From contig NZ_NTGB01000001.1 of NCBI RefSeq assembly GCF_003072505.1, positions 1,278,659-1,342,658 on the forward strand: a stretch of DNA of 64,000 nt, read 5' to 3'. The translations under genes were made by a program, and so were the position numbers. This document shows positions 45,470-55,917 of this stretch, one piece after another (within the stretch, counting starts at the first letter, position 1; each line of letters opens with the position of its first letter). The notes under the pieces are model-generated. The model had not been told where the DNA came from and ran no database searches. It was given only the letters and a program-made list of their open reading frames with translations. Origin of the DNA: Polynucleobacter rarus (GTDB lineage: Bacteria; Pseudomonadota; Gammaproteobacteria; Burkholderiales; Burkholderiaceae).

Positions 45470-45516
45470 GTTGAACTTAACTCGCTAAGATCAATAAAAC
45501 GAAATTATAACGTAAT

Positions 45517-47508
45517 TTACGTATTTCCGCTAGGTTTTCTTCCTCTACCGCCTGAAAATCCTGATTTTGGCTTACCACTAAAGCCTCCACCTGCTGGTTT
45601 TTTAGGACCTTTAGGCGATCTTCTCAAGCTCGCGTTACGCAATTCTCCAGGTGATGGGGCAAATCCATGTTCGTGAGAAACCTTCATGGAGCTGCCTGGT
45701 TTCCCATTTCGACCAGGTTTCTTTCCTGCTGAATTCTTCGTTTGACCATTTCCAGAGCCATTAGAGGAGTTGGTTTTATATTGAGAAATCCCTGTATGGT
45801 TATCAGCCATTCTTAGAGCTTCTCTTGATCCCCAATAAGATACTGAAGTTTGCATCGGATCAGGTTGATCCTGATTTGATGATCCCCGGTTCGGTCTAGA
45901 TTGATTAGATGTGCTGGATCCCTGAAAATTTTGCGGGACTTTTAGTCCTGCCGCTTTCATTAATTGAGCAACCTGATCAACTGGCACCTCCTCGAATTTC
46001 CCTCTTCTTAATCTAGGGGGCAACACGAAAATACCATACCGAGTTCTGATTAACCTGGAAACAATATGACCAACAGCTTCAAACATACGGCGAACTTCAC
46101 GGTTACGCCCCTCCGTCAAGGCTACGTGATACCAACGGTTCGCACCCTCGCCACCGCCATCACTAATCCTTAAAAACTTAGCCATCCCATCATCTAAACT
46201 AATTCCATTTTTCAAATGACTTAATTGCTCGTGTTCCAACTCCCCCAGAATTCGTACCGCATAATCTCGCTCGATACCATATCGTGGGTGCATCAATCGA
46301 TTAGCTAGTTCACCTGATGTGGTGAACAACAGCAAACCCTCGGTATTGAAGTCTAAACGACCTACCGCAATCCAACGCCCACCCTTTGGTTTTGGTAAGC
46401 GATCAAACACGGATGGACGCCCCTCTGGATCAGCCTGACTCACAATTTCTCCTGCAGGCTTGTGGTACATCAGCACCCTTGGTGGTTTTGTAGCTAGCTT
46501 ACGATGTACTGCCTTACCGTTAATTCTGACTTGATCAGTTGGCCCAATTCTTTGACCAATATGTGCAGGCATACTGTTAACAGAAACTCGCCCCTGAATA
46601 ATGAGGTCTTCCATTTCGCGTCTTGAACCCATTCCCGCGTCAGCAAGAACTTTATGTAATTTAACAGTATCTTCATCATCCGCGTCATCATCTAAACCAT
46701 CTAGATCAGACCAAACTTCATCTCGTAAAGACATTGGCAAATCATCAAGATTAGAAAATTGATATTGATTATTGCCTACCCCTTCTGGGAACTCTTGAGA
46801 TGAATCGTCATTGCCATCTTGGTCATCATGATGACGATCATTCTTCTCAGCATTCTCGAGTGCTTGCAAACTCCTATCAACAATTGCATTCTGTGATAAC
46901 TCACCATCATGTGACGATCCATTAGCAGGTTCTTGCGGGGATAACTCGGGAGTATCTAATAGTGCATCAAACTCTCCTGACACAACTTTTGCAAACAGTT
47001 CCTGACTTTGCGTATTTAATGGATTTCCCGAAGAAGATTGTTTAGGCCTAGAATCATTATTTACTCTTTGCCCGCCCTTAGCCCCTTTACTACCTCTTGA
47101 ATTACGATCTCGTGATTGATTAGACCTTGGTTGATTACGATTTCTCGGATTAGGATTTACTCCTCCTTGAGTTAAATCAGCTTGTCCTTCTATACTTTGC
47201 GAAGGACTCTCATTCGAAACCCCTTCCGCATGGGTTGAGGAATTTTCAGAGCTATGAGAATGTTCTGCTGGTGAAACTGAAGGATCAGCCGAAGCGCTAT
47301 TGTCCGAGCGACGATTTGATTTCAATCTGAATTTTGGATTTCTAGAGCGCCTTTGTTTTGGCTTCATTTCAGCATTTAATTCACTGGATTCAGATGCTGT
47401 CGAATTATTTTGGGAGTGGGACTCTTTTCCCTCGGTACTATCTTGATTAATTACTTTGTCCACTTTATCTGCTGTACCTGCCAGATCATTCTTTTCATGT
47501 TCATTCAT
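45517..47508 (-). CDS. rluB: 23S rRNA pseudouridine(2605) synthase RluB, extended
   Basis: The core at residues about 275-510 has an S4 RNA-binding domain ([21 protein letters not shown]) and the RsuA/RluB catalytic domain with [14 protein letters not shown] (active Asp) and [15 protein letters not shown]. It should modify U2605 of 23S rRNA. About 270 acidic, Asn/Ser-rich residues precede the core and about 150 Gly/Ser/Lys/Arg-rich residues follow, so the 663-residue chain is much longer than the 290 of E. coli RluB. Extended forms are common in Burkholderiales. It overlaps scpB by 8 bases. Confidence 0.92.
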   Translation of the reverse strand: MNEHEKNDLAGTADKVDKVINQDSTEGKESHSQNNSTASESSELNAEMKPKQRRSRNPKFRLKSNRRSDNSASADPSVSPAEHSHSSENSSTHAEGVSNESPSQSIEGQADLTQGGVNPNPRNRNQPRSNQSRDRNSRGSKGAKGGQRVNNDSRPKQSSSGNPLNTQSQELFAKVVSGEFDALLDTPELSPQEPANGSSHDGELSQNAIVDRSLQALENAEKNDRHHDDQDGNDDSSQEFPEGVGNNQYQFSNLDDLPMSLRDEVWSDLDGLDDDADDEDTVKLHKVLADAGMGSRREMEDLIIQGRVSVNSMPAHIGQRIGPTDQVRINGKAVHRKLATKPPRVLMYHKPAGEIVSQADPEGRPSVFDRLPKPKGGRWIAVGRLDFNTEGLLLFTTSGELANRLMHPRYGIERDYAVRILGELEHEQLSHLKNGISLDDGMAKFLRISDGGGEGANRWYHVALTEGRNREVRRMFEAVGHIVSRLIRTRYGIFVLPPRLRRGKFEEVPVDQVAQLMKAAGLKVPQNFQGSSTSNQSRPNRGSSNQDQPDPMQTSVSYWGSREALRMADNHTGISQYKTNSSNGSGNGQTKNSAGKKPGRNGKPGSSMKVSHEHGFAPSPGELRNASLRRSPKGPKKPAGGGFSGKPKSGFSGGRGRKPSGNT

Positions 47509-48226
47509 TATTTTTTATTTCAGTTATGCTACTTAAGTTTTCTTCCTCAATGCTTATATCGGAAGAAGTTATCTCATTCACCGGAGCGGTACTTTCCAAT
47601 GATTCGGGGTTAATCACTTCTTGAAAATCAACGGGCGTATTTTCTGTTTCTGAATTGTCGCCCGTTGCTAACTCTTCAAAATTAATTACTTGTTGGGCAA
47701 TATCTGCCACGGGCGTTCCATCATCCAATGCTGGTAAATATTTCAAACCTGAAATTGCCATGTCATCCAAAAATTGTTTGGTCGTAGCAAATAAACCTGG
47801 TCTACCAACAGTATCTTTATGTCCAATTACCTCAATCCAATTCCGGTCCTCGAGTTGTCGAATGATTTGGGAACTCACTGCAACCCCACGGATTTCTTCA
47901 ATTTCACCGCGTGTAACAGGTTGACGGTAGGCAATAATAGCTAAAGTCTCCATTACAGCTCTGGAATATTTAGGCGGTTTTTCAAAATTTAATCGATCTA
48001 AATACTCACGCATTGAGAGCCTGCTTTGAAATCTCCATCCGGTTCCAGCTTGAACTAACTCAAGGCCTTTTTCAGACCAATCATTTTGTAATTGATGAAT
48101 CCAAACAATAATGTTTTCAGGAGTAACTTCATCACCATATAAACGACCTAATTCATTTAAGGATAGTGGTTCTGTTGAACACAATAGAGCAGTCTCAAGG
48201 ACTAACTTGTAATGGTTTTCAATCAT
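47501..48226 (-). CDS. scpB: Segregation and condensation protein ScpB
   Basis: ScpB works with ScpA and SMC in chromosome condensation. Two winged-helix domains are seen: residues about 5-80 ([24 protein letters not shown]) and 85-165, with [32 protein letters not shown] as the family signature spread over residues 81-112. An acidic tail of about 70 residues follows. I start at the ATG at 48226; a TTG 12 bases upstream is possible but less likely. scpA is not in the window. Confidence 0.93.
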   Translation of the reverse strand: MIENHYKLVLETALLCSTEPLSLNELGRLYGDEVTPENIIVWIHQLQNDWSEKGLELVQAGTGWRFQSRLSMREYLDRLNFEKPPKYSRAVMETLAIIAYRQPVTRGEIEEIRGVAVSSQIIRQLEDRNWIEVIGHKDTVGRPGLFATTKQFLDDMAISGLKYLPALDDGTPVADIAQQVINFEELATGDNSETENTPVDFQEVINPESLESTAPVNEITSSDISIEEENLSSITEIKNNE

Positions 48227-48238
48227 GATATTTCGCAA

Positions 48239-48518
48239 TAATAATTGCTATTAATAAACTTTCAATGGTAATTAGCAAGAAATTTCAATTAGCAATCAAT
48301 GCTAAATTTTTACTTTTAATTTTGCTTTAAGTGTCATCAGAAGAACTATCTCTGAAATTCAAAAGATGTATCTCTCTAAGAATAACGCAATTATATATCG
48401 AATTTACTCTAAGCCAAGCAAAATCCACTTTCTAAAGATTTAAAGTGAAGAAGTATGCTCTTTCACCATTAATTGCGATAATACACTGTTAACTAGAATA
48501 TTAAGAATTTACTTTCCA
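48239..48518. other. Divergent intergenic region between scpB and the patatin gene
   Basis: About 280 bases hold the promoters for both directions. The sequence is A/T-rich. I see no tRNA, terminator, clear -35/-10 pair of high quality or repeat here. Confidence 0.4.
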
Positions 48519-49457
48519 ATGAAGTCCCCAAAACCAAGCTTTTTTAACCACCCCCAAATACTCAAGTTTTTCAGTGTTGCAAGCTTGATAATCAGCTTAT
48601 CTGCTTGTCAAACTCCGCCACCCCCACCTTCATCTAGTATCTCAAGTGTTCCAGTAAGAAAACCCCCGGTTATCGGCATAGCTTTAGGGGGCGGTGCAGC
48701 TAGGGGCTTTGCCCATATTGGCGTCTTAAAGGTCTTAGAAGCAAATCAGATCAAACCTGATTTAATTGTGGGTACTAGTGCTGGCAGTGTTATTGCCTCA
48801 GTTTATGCAACTGGAATTTCCGCAAGCGAACTTCAGCGGATTGCGATTAACCTCGATGAAGCTAGCATTACTGATTGGGCTAACCCATTTTCGAATAAAT
48901 TTGGTGGCGTTATAAAAGGGGATGCGCTACAAAATCATGTTAATAAATTAGTAAAAAATAAACCCATTGACCAAATGGAAATCCCCCTCGGAATTGTTGC
49001 TACCGATTTAAAAACGGGCGATGCTATCCTGTTTCGTAGAGGTGATACAGGCCAAGCAGTAAGGGCTTCGAGTTCGGTGCCTGGTGTTTTTTCTCCAACC
49101 CGTATCTCGAATCGAGAATATGTAGATGGTGGACTCTCATCTCCAGTACCCATTCGTTTTACTAAACAAATGGGCGCAGATATTGTGATTGCAGTTAATA
49201 TTTCTTCAGAGCCTGCAGATCAAGATATTAGTGGCACGTTAGGCGTACTTCTTCAAACAACGACCATTATGGGAAGAAATATCAGTTTATTCGAAATGCC
49301 ACTCGCTGATATAGTCGTTGTTCCTAAGTTAAGCTCAATGAAAGGTACGGATTTTAAATCCCGAAATACCGCAATCATTGCAGGGGAAGAAGCAATGCAA
49401 CAACAAATGGACTTACTGAAGAAAAAAATAGACGAGTATTACCGTAATTTCAGATAA
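48519..49457 (+). CDS. Patatin-like phospholipase, lipoprotein
   Basis: This protein has a lipoprotein signal (hydrophobic core, then LSAC, Cys near residue 30), followed by a proline/serine-rich spacer and a patatin domain. The oxyanion loop is GGGAARGFAHIGVL, the nucleophile Ser is in GTSAGS and the catalytic Asp in DGGLSSPVPI. These give a complete Ser-Asp dyad, so lipid acyl-hydrolase activity in the cell envelope is likely. It resembles the RssA/NTE-like group of bacterial patatins. It ends exactly where the convergent NlpC/P60-like gene ends. Confidence 0.88.
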   Translation: MKSPKPSFFNHPQILKFFSVASLIISLSACQTPPPPPSSSISSVPVRKPPVIGIALGGGAARGFAHIGVLKVLEANQIKPDLIVGTSAGSVIASVYATGISASELQRIAINLDEASITDWANPFSNKFGGVIKGDALQNHVNKLVKNKPIDQMEIPLGIVATDLKTGDAILFRRGDTGQAVRASSSVPGVFSPTRISNREYVDGGLSSPVPIRFTKQMGADIVIAVNISSEPADQDISGTLGVLLQTTTIMGRNISLFEMPLADIVVVPKLSSMKGTDFKSRNTAIIAGEEAMQQQMDLLKKKIDEYYRNFR

Positions 49458-50105
49458 TTATTGAGAAAGTAAGGTTTCTTTAGGAAACTTCGATTCATTC
49501 ACTCTTCTGGCACCGTCGAAGCGCATATCCCAATAAACGGAAGTCATATCATCGACCCTGACACCTGAACCTCTAGCTGGTGAATGAATAAATTTATTCT
49601 CACCAACATAAATACCCACGTGAGAATATTCGCGTTTTAGGGTATTAAAAAAGACTAAATCACCAGGTTTTAAACTTTCTCTTGATACTTGCAGGCCAAC
49701 CTTACTCATATCATCTGTCGTTTTTACTGGGAACAAAAATCCTAAGTTATCTTTCAAGACATACTTTACAAAAGCACTAGCGTCAAATCCGGTTTGAACT
49801 TTGTCACCCCAACGGTAACGAACTCCAATAAGGTTCATGGCATTGTTAATGAGGGAAGAAGAACTCTCTGAAAGTTGAGTGGTTACCTTACCGTAGAAAT
49901 TAGGCTTTACAGGAGCAGCTACTGAAGTGTTTGAGGATGTATTTGTTGGTGCATTACTTGAATTCAATACAGTACTATTTCCAATTGAATTTGGAGCTGA
50001 TAATTGGTTATCTTCAATACTTTGAGCAAAACCTACTGATGATAGCAATGCAGTAGCTATCAATGCAGCTTGTAGTGATTTGTTGGTAAGTGTTTGAAAT
50101 TTCAT
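49458..50105 (-). CDS. NlpC/P60-fold protein lacking the catalytic cysteine
   Basis: A signal peptide (residues about 1-27, ending GFAQ) and an Asn/Ser-rich linker lead to an NlpC/P60 domain at about 82-205. In active enzymes the nucleophile lies in a GFDCSG sequence. Here it reads TGFDASAF, with Ala109 (codon GCT, 49779-49781) where Cys belongs and Ala instead of Gly two places later. The later His motif YSHVGIYVGENKFIH and the NlpC-type RYRWGD start are kept. It is probably a non-catalytic wall-binding or regulatory relative, unless another Cys serves. No cysteine is seen elsewhere in the domain. Confidence 0.85.
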   Translation of the reverse strand: MKFQTLTNKSLQAALIATALLSSVGFAQSIEDNQLSAPNSIGNSTVLNSSNAPTNTSSNTSVAAPVKPNFYGKVTTQLSESSSSLINNAMNLIGVRYRWGDKVQTGFDASAFVKYVLKDNLGFLFPVKTTDDMSKVGLQVSRESLKPGDLVFFNTLKREYSHVGIYVGENKFIHSPARGSGVRVDDMTSVYWDMRFDGARRVNESKFPKETLLSQ

Positions 50106-50219
50106 GATAACTTTATTGAGTATTATTAGATTTTATGTCTTTTAACATTTTAGACACCTTTACACAAAATTTCAAGGGCTTATTTGACCCTAGGGCTTAT
50201 ACGATTTTAGTGAAGATTA

Positions 50220-51848
50220 TCAAAATGCTGCGTTAATTAAGTTTTTAGTATATGCGTGTTGAGGATGGGAAATAACCAGTTGTGTATCACCTTGTTCAAT
50301 AATTGCACCATTTTGAAGCACCATTAAGCGATGTGACATTGCTTGTACTACTGCAAGATCGTGGGTAATTAAAACATAAGCTAAGTTAAATTTATGTTGT
50401 AAATCAGTTAACAAACTCAATACTTGTTTTTGAATAGTGACATCTAGAGCCGAAGTCGGTTCATCCAGAATTAAAATTTCAGGTTTTAAGATAAGGGCCC
50501 GAGCAATGGCAATTCGTTGTCGTTGTCCGCCGGAAAATTCATGCGGATATCGATCTGCAGAACTCTTTTCTAAACCTACCTCTAAAAGAACATCTGTCAC
50601 CATTTGATCAATTTGACCGGGGCTTAAATTTTTTGCATGTACTGAGAGGCCTTCACCGATAATTTCTCTCACAGACATCCTAGGGGATAAAGAACCAAAA
50701 GGATCTTGAAAAATCACTTGCACTTTTGCCCTTAAAGGTCTTCGTTGATAATCTGTGAGACTTAACCAAGGCTTACCAAAAACATCGACCGAGCCTTTTA
50801 CTTTGGCAAAAATACCGGGGGACAAACCAAGTAAGGCCATGCCTAAGGTAGTTTTACCCGAACCAGACTCACCAATTACACCAATTGTTTCACCCTGCCT
50901 TAAATTGAAGGAAACTTCGTTTAACACATACTTTAAACTCGGTGGACTGAATACTTTTTTAAATTGGTCCCAACCTACTCTAGGAATGGGATAGGTAACC
51001 GATATTTCATCGACTTTTAAAATTTCCGTAGCCAAAGGCACAATCGGTAAGAGTTTGTTTTCGGGGCGACTATTGATAAGAGTTTGTGTATAAGGCAACT
51101 GCGGATTCTCAAAAATCTCCTGCACAGTTCCTCGCTCGACGATTTTTCCTTGATACATCACAGCAACATCTTGAGCAAATTTTTTGACTAAATGTAAGTC
51201 ATGTGTAATCAACAAGACTGACATGCCTTGACCATCTGGATCATTTTGTAACTCTAAAATCAAATTGAGAATCTGTTGACGTAAATTAACATCCAAGGCA
51301 GTAGTTGGTTCATCTGCTATGAGTAATTTCGGTTTGGTAGACAATGCCATTGCAATCATGACGCGTTGTCTTTGCCCACCAGACAGTTGATGCGGATAAA
51401 CCTTTAATTTATTTCTGGCATCTGGCAATCCCACTTTCTCAAGCATTTGTAATGCACGGTCGAGACATTGAGATTTAGTCCAAGTAACTTCGTGGATGGC
51501 TACCGTTTCAGCAATTTGATTACCCACCGTAAACAATGGATTAAGAGCCGTCATGGGCTCTTGAAATATCATCGCAATCTCACGCCCACGAATCCGACGA
51601 ATTTCTTGATTGCTCAAACTCAACAGATTTTTGCCATTCCACAGAATTTCACCTTGAATCTGAGCAGTCTCTGGCAACAAACCTAAAATGGAAAGTGCTG
51701 TAATCGATTTTCCAGAGCCAGATTCCCCAACAATTGCAAGTCGACGGCCTTGCTGGAGATCAAAACTAATATTGTTGACCACATTCTTTTCTTTGCGACC
51801 ATCGCTAAATCCAATACTCAACCCTTGAATACTCAAGTCATAACTCAT
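50220..51848 (-). CDS. yejF: Peptide ABC importer ATPase, fused pair (YejF-like)
   Basis: This protein carries two ATP-binding domains in one chain, as YejF does. The first has GESGSGKS near residues 39-46, LSGGQRQRV and LLIADEPTTALD. The second has GESGSGKTT near 330-338, FSGGQRQRI and ILILDEPTSALD. Each has a H-loop ITHDL. Length 542 matches YejF (529 in E. coli). It powers uptake of oligopeptides or, in E. coli, the antibiotic microcin C. It overlaps the permease gene by 4 bases. Confidence 0.92.
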   Translation of the reverse strand: MSYDLSIQGLSIGFSDGRKEKNVVNNISFDLQQGRRLAIVGESGSGKSITALSILGLLPETAQIQGEILWNGKNLLSLSNQEIRRIRGREIAMIFQEPMTALNPLFTVGNQIAETVAIHEVTWTKSQCLDRALQMLEKVGLPDARNKLKVYPHQLSGGQRQRVMIAMALSTKPKLLIADEPTTALDVNLRQQILNLILELQNDPDGQGMSVLLITHDLHLVKKFAQDVAVMYQGKIVERGTVQEIFENPQLPYTQTLINSRPENKLLPIVPLATEILKVDEISVTYPIPRVGWDQFKKVFSPPSLKYVLNEVSFNLRQGETIGVIGESGSGKTTLGMALLGLSPGIFAKVKGSVDVFGKPWLSLTDYQRRPLRAKVQVIFQDPFGSLSPRMSVREIIGEGLSVHAKNLSPGQIDQMVTDVLLEVGLEKSSADRYPHEFSGGQRQRIAIARALILKPEILILDEPTSALDVTIQKQVLSLLTDLQHKFNLAYVLITHDLAVVQAMSHRLMVLQNGAIIEQGDTQLVISHPQHAYTKNLINAAF

Positions 51849-52885
51849 GTCTGACTCCCTCTTCTAGGGTCAAAAGCATTACGAAGTCCCTCACCAATAA
51901 AAGTTAACAACAAAAGCGTACCCACCAACACAATAAAGGTTGCTAATGAAATCCACCAAGCGTCTAAGTTTGACTTCCCTTGCGACAACAATTCACCAAG
52001 GCTAGGAGTATCTGGTGGCACGCCCAAACCCAAAAAATCAAGGCTAGTTAGGGAAAGGATTGCAGCGCTCATTTGAAATGGTAAAAAAGTAATTACTGGA
52101 ATTAAGCTATTGGGTAGGATATGCTTGCGCATAATTTGAAAATCAGATACGCCAAGTGCTCGCGCAGCACGAACATACTCTAAACTCCGATTTCGGTAGA
52201 ATTCAACCCGCACATAATCGGACAAGTTAATCCAGCTAAATAAGGATAACAAAATAACCAGTAACCAAATACTTGGACTAAATACTGAAGCAAAAATAAT
52301 CAATAAATATAATTCGGGAAGCGATCGCCAAACATCGATAATACGCTGTGTAATGAGATCAAACGTACCACCTAAATACCCCATTAATCCGCCTAGCAAT
52401 ACGCCAATTACAACACCAACCAATGTAAGGGCTAAACCAAATAAGACAGAAAGTCTAAAGCCATAAATCAGCCGAGCTAAGACATCACGCCCACGATCAT
52501 CAGTACCCAACCAGTTATCGCTACTGGGTGCAGCTGGATTAGGTTCTTTGGCAAAATAATTCAGGCTTAAATAATTAAATCCGATCAATGGATAAATTGC
52601 CCAATTCCCTTTTTCTGAAAGATTCTTACGAATGATGGGATCATGAAAATCTGTATTGGACTCGAAGTCACCTCCAAAAGCAGTTTCAGGATAGTCTTTA
52701 ATAATGGGCAAAAAAACTTGCCCTTGATATACAGCAATAATTGGCTTGTCATTTGCCACTAGTTCTGCACATAAACTTACCGTAAATATAACCAAAAAAA
52801 TCCAAAAACTGCTATAGCCTAGTCGATTTTTTTTAAATCGTTTCCATGCAGTATTTCTTTTTGAAGCGTTTGTAATAGTCACCAT
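51845..52885 (-). CDS. yejE: Peptide ABC importer permease (YejE-like)
   Basis: This is an inner-membrane permease of the dipeptide/oligopeptide family. An initial helix and a large periplasmic loop (residues about 40-130) are followed by five further helices. The family motifs are NWLGTDDRGRDVLARLIYGFR and, near residue 245, RALGVSDFQIMRKHILPN (the EAA loop that docks on the ATPase). Length 346 matches YejE. It overlaps yejF by 4 bases and follows yejB by 3 bases. Confidence 0.92.
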   Translation of the reverse strand: MVTITNASKRNTAWKRFKKNRLGYSSFWIFLVIFTVSLCAELVANDKPIIAVYQGQVFLPIIKDYPETAFGGDFESNTDFHDPIIRKNLSEKGNWAIYPLIGFNYLSLNYFAKEPNPAAPSSDNWLGTDDRGRDVLARLIYGFRLSVLFGLALTLVGVVIGVLLGGLMGYLGGTFDLITQRIIDVWRSLPELYLLIIFASVFSPSIWLLVILLSLFSWINLSDYVRVEFYRNRSLEYVRAARALGVSDFQIMRKHILPNSLIPVITFLPFQMSAAILSLTSLDFLGLGVPPDTPSLGELLSQGKSNLDAWWISLATFIVLVGTLLLLTFIGEGLRNAFDPRRGSQT

Positions 52886-52888
52886 CGC

Positions 52889-53962
52889 TTAATTCCCCCC
52901 AGCATCGAATTGAATACGTGGATCAACTAAAACGTAAGCGACATCTGAAATCAACTTGGTAACTAGGCCGATTAAGGTAAATATATATAAAGTCCCCAAG
53001 ACAACTGGATAATCCCTTCTTAAAACTGCTTCAAAAGACATCAATCCAAGTCCGTCGAGTGAAAATAAGGTTTCGATTAATAAAGAGCCAGCAAAAAAAG
53101 CACCAATAAAAGCAGCAGGAAAACCAGTTACTAAAGGAATCATTGCATTCCGAAAAATATGCTTCCAAAGTACCTGCTGTTCTGATAGGCCTTTGGCCCT
53201 TGCTGTAATGACATACTGTTTACGAATTTCTTCAATAAACGAATTTTTTGTTAGCATCGTAATCACCGCAAAGCTACCCAAAACTGAGGCCGTTATGGGG
53301 AGTACGAGATGCCAAACGTAATCAACAATTTTTGCACTCCACGAAAGATTTTCCCATTGATCCGAAACCAAACCTCGAAGCGGAAAGAGTTGCCAGAAAC
53401 TCCCACCACCAAACAAAACTAACAAAACAATCCCCATCACAAAACCCGGAATCGCATAACCAATTAATATAAAAATACTCGAAGTGGTATCAAATCGACT
53501 ACCATCACGAACCGCCTTCATGATGCCTAAAGGCACTGAAATCAAATAAGTGATAAAAAATGTCCACAGGCCGATGCTAATCGAGACAGGTAGTTTTGAA
53601 ACCACTAAGCTCCATACACTTTGATGTTGATAATAACTATCCCCTAAATCAAAGGTTGCAAGGCGCTTTAACATATCAAAGTATCTCTCAATTGGTGGCT
53701 TATCGAAGCCATAAAGTGCTTTAATTTCTGCTAGATTTTTTTCATCAATGCCTTGCCGACCTCGATAATTACTGCCAGCGCCGGTTGCTTCTCCAGCCCC
53801 AACACCAGCCCCGCCACGCCCTTTTAACTCCAGCACCATTTGTTCAACTGGTCCACCAGGAACAAACTGTACGACAGCAAAAGTTAATGTCATGACACCA
53901 ATTAAGGTCGGAATCATTAATAAAAGACGTTTAAAAATATAGGGTAATAATCCGTGTTGCAT
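52889..53962 (-). CDS. yejB: Peptide ABC importer permease (YejB-like)
   Basis: This partner permease begins with YIFKRLLLMIPTLIGVMTLTFAVVQFVPGGP, a typical DppB-type start spread over residues 8-38, and has a YejB-type Gly-rich insertion near 48-68 (GGAGVGAGEATGAG). The EAA loop is ARAKGLSEQQVLWKHIFRNA near 248-267. Length 357 fits YejB. It shares one base with yejA and precedes yejE closely, so the four genes form one operon. Confidence 0.92.
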   Translation of the reverse strand: MQHGLLPYIFKRLLLMIPTLIGVMTLTFAVVQFVPGGPVEQMVLELKGRGGAGVGAGEATGAGSNYRGRQGIDEKNLAEIKALYGFDKPPIERYFDMLKRLATFDLGDSYYQHQSVWSLVVSKLPVSISIGLWTFFITYLISVPLGIMKAVRDGSRFDTTSSIFILIGYAIPGFVMGIVLLVLFGGGSFWQLFPLRGLVSDQWENLSWSAKIVDYVWHLVLPITASVLGSFAVITMLTKNSFIEEIRKQYVITARAKGLSEQQVLWKHIFRNAMIPLVTGFPAAFIGAFFAGSLLIETLFSLDGLGLMSFEAVLRRDYPVVLGTLYIFTLIGLVTKLISDVAYVLVDPRIQFDAGGN

Positions 53963-55821
53963 TATTTAGCTTCCTGAGTATCTGATTTTCTCCACCAATT
54001 GGTAAGGATCCACCACTCAGCAGTGTAATAAAGTGGCGGAGGAGGAAAACCCAACTGGGTACTATAAGCTACGCGATGGGTTGGGTTATACCAATGGGGT
54101 ATCACAAAATATTGATGAATTAATAACCGATCTAAAGCTCTAGATGCAGAATACAGTTTTTCAGGAGTAGATGCATTCGTAATTTCAGCGATTAATTGAT
54201 CCACCGCTTTTAGTCTCACACCAATATGGTTGTCTGAACCATTTTGATCTGCCGCCAAACTTCCAAATCGATCCAATAATTCATTACCGGGACTTTGGCT
54301 ATCCATGTATCGAATGGTCGTCATGTCAAAGTCATGCTGATCAAGGCGTTTTTGATAAAGAGCAAAATCGGTAGTTCTTACATTTGCTTTAATTCCCAAT
54401 TTTTCTAAATTACGCACATATGCAGACAAAATACGGAGTAAAAATGGGCTATCTTCCAACATTTCAAATTCAAAGATCTCGCCCTTTGCATTTCGAAGTG
54501 CACCATCTTTATAGTTCCACCCAGCTTGTGCTAACAAATCTCTAGCTTTTAATAAGTTACCACGCAATGAATTTGGTGGAGTTGTACTATTTGCTGAAGG
54601 CATTGGACCAAAAACAGTCTCAGGAATTTCATTCGGGAACCGACTTTTCAGTCTTTGTAACAGAGCAAGCTCTTCGCCCTTAGGCAAACTATTAGTTTCA
54701 TAACTGGCACCAAGTAGTGAGTTAGAAAAATAACTGTCTAAACGGCGATATTGGTTGTAAAAAATCTGTCGATTTAACCACTCAAAATCTAAGGCCAAGC
54801 CCAATGCTTGACGTACTCTTGGATCTTTAAAAATCTCACGTCTAGTATTCATTGCAAAACCTTGCATACCAGCACCGTTATGATGAACAAAATCTTCTTT
54901 TTTTAACTGACCATTTTTAAACTGAGAACCCACATAGCTTTTTGCCCACAATTTAGCTCGGTACTCAACAATGGCATCAAACTCACCCGCTTTAAAAGCC
55001 TCGAGTCGAACAGTATCATCACTGAACAACTTGTAAACAATCCGTTCAAAATTATTACTACCAACTCGAACGTTAATATGGTTACCCCAGTAATTTGGGT
55101 TCTTTTTAAAAACAATGTTGCGTCCCATTTGATAAGAATCAATTACATAAGGACCGCTTCCAATCGGCATTTCAAATGCCAAATCATCAAAACTTATTTT
55201 TTTCCCGTCAGCTTTTTGTCCCCATTTGGGCGAGAAGATGGGCATCGTGCCAACCAATAAAGGTGCTTGACCATTTTTTTCATGAAAATCAAAACGAATT
55301 TGATGGTCATCTAGAACTACCGCTTGCTTCACATCTGCGTAAACAGTTCGAAATTGTGGATGTGCTTTTTTACTCATCAAGGTATCAAAGCTATATTTGA
55401 CATCACTAGCTAAGATAGGGCTACCATCACTAAACTTTGCCTCAGGACGCAAGTGAAAAGTCATCGATAAGTGGTCTGGAGCCACTACCATGTCATCGGC
55501 AATCAAGCCATAAATACTTGAAGTCTCATCTGAACTACCAATTGCTAAAGACTCAAACATTAAACCAGCAACTCCCGGGGCAGCGACCCCCCTTAAAGTA
55601 AATGGATTAAATTTATCAAAGCTGGTACGCCGGTCGGGGTTGGCTAAAGTTAATGTTCCACCTTGGGGAGCATTCGGATTGACAAAATCGAAGTACTTGA
55701 AATCCTTTGGATATTTCGGACTACCATATTGGGCAAATGCATGCGAGCCCCAACTATTCAGAGGCTGACAGAAAAAAAGGAATAAAATTAGGATGATTCT
55801 CATTCGATAGCTAACATTCAA
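53962..55821 (-). CDS. yejA: Periplasmic peptide-binding protein (YejA-like)
   Basis: This family 5 solute receptor has a signal peptide of about 25 residues (hydrophobic IILILFLFFCQPL). The mature chain starts FAQYGSPKYPKDFKYFDFVNP and has the SBP_bac_5 pattern LANPDRRTSFDKFNPFTLRG and FHLRPEAKFSDGSPI. The 619-residue length fits YejA (about 604). It diverges from fabI with a 96-base gap. In the family, ligands are oligopeptides and microcin-like peptides. Confidence 0.9.
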   Translation of the reverse strand: MNVSYRMRIILILFLFFCQPLNSWGSHAFAQYGSPKYPKDFKYFDFVNPNAPQGGTLTLANPDRRTSFDKFNPFTLRGVAAPGVAGLMFESLAIGSSDETSSIYGLIADDMVVAPDHLSMTFHLRPEAKFSDGSPILASDVKYSFDTLMSKKAHPQFRTVYADVKQAVVLDDHQIRFDFHEKNGQAPLLVGTMPIFSPKWGQKADGKKISFDDLAFEMPIGSGPYVIDSYQMGRNIVFKKNPNYWGNHINVRVGSNNFERIVYKLFSDDTVRLEAFKAGEFDAIVEYRAKLWAKSYVGSQFKNGQLKKEDFVHHNGAGMQGFAMNTRREIFKDPRVRQALGLALDFEWLNRQIFYNQYRRLDSYFSNSLLGASYETNSLPKGEELALLQRLKSRFPNEIPETVFGPMPSANSTTPPNSLRGNLLKARDLLAQAGWNYKDGALRNAKGEIFEFEMLEDSPFLLRILSAYVRNLEKLGIKANVRTTDFALYQKRLDQHDFDMTTIRYMDSQSPGNELLDRFGSLAADQNGSDNHIGVRLKAVDQLIAEITNASTPEKLYSASRALDRLLIHQYFVIPHWYNPTHRVAYSTQLGFPPPPLYYTAEWWILTNWWRKSDTQEAK

Positions 55822-55917
55822 ATCACAATTTCAAGATATTGATATGTAACAATTGTAATGAGGACAAAAAAGTTTTGCCTTTTTTGTTCATTTAATACCT
55901 TATTTGAGGAAATATAC

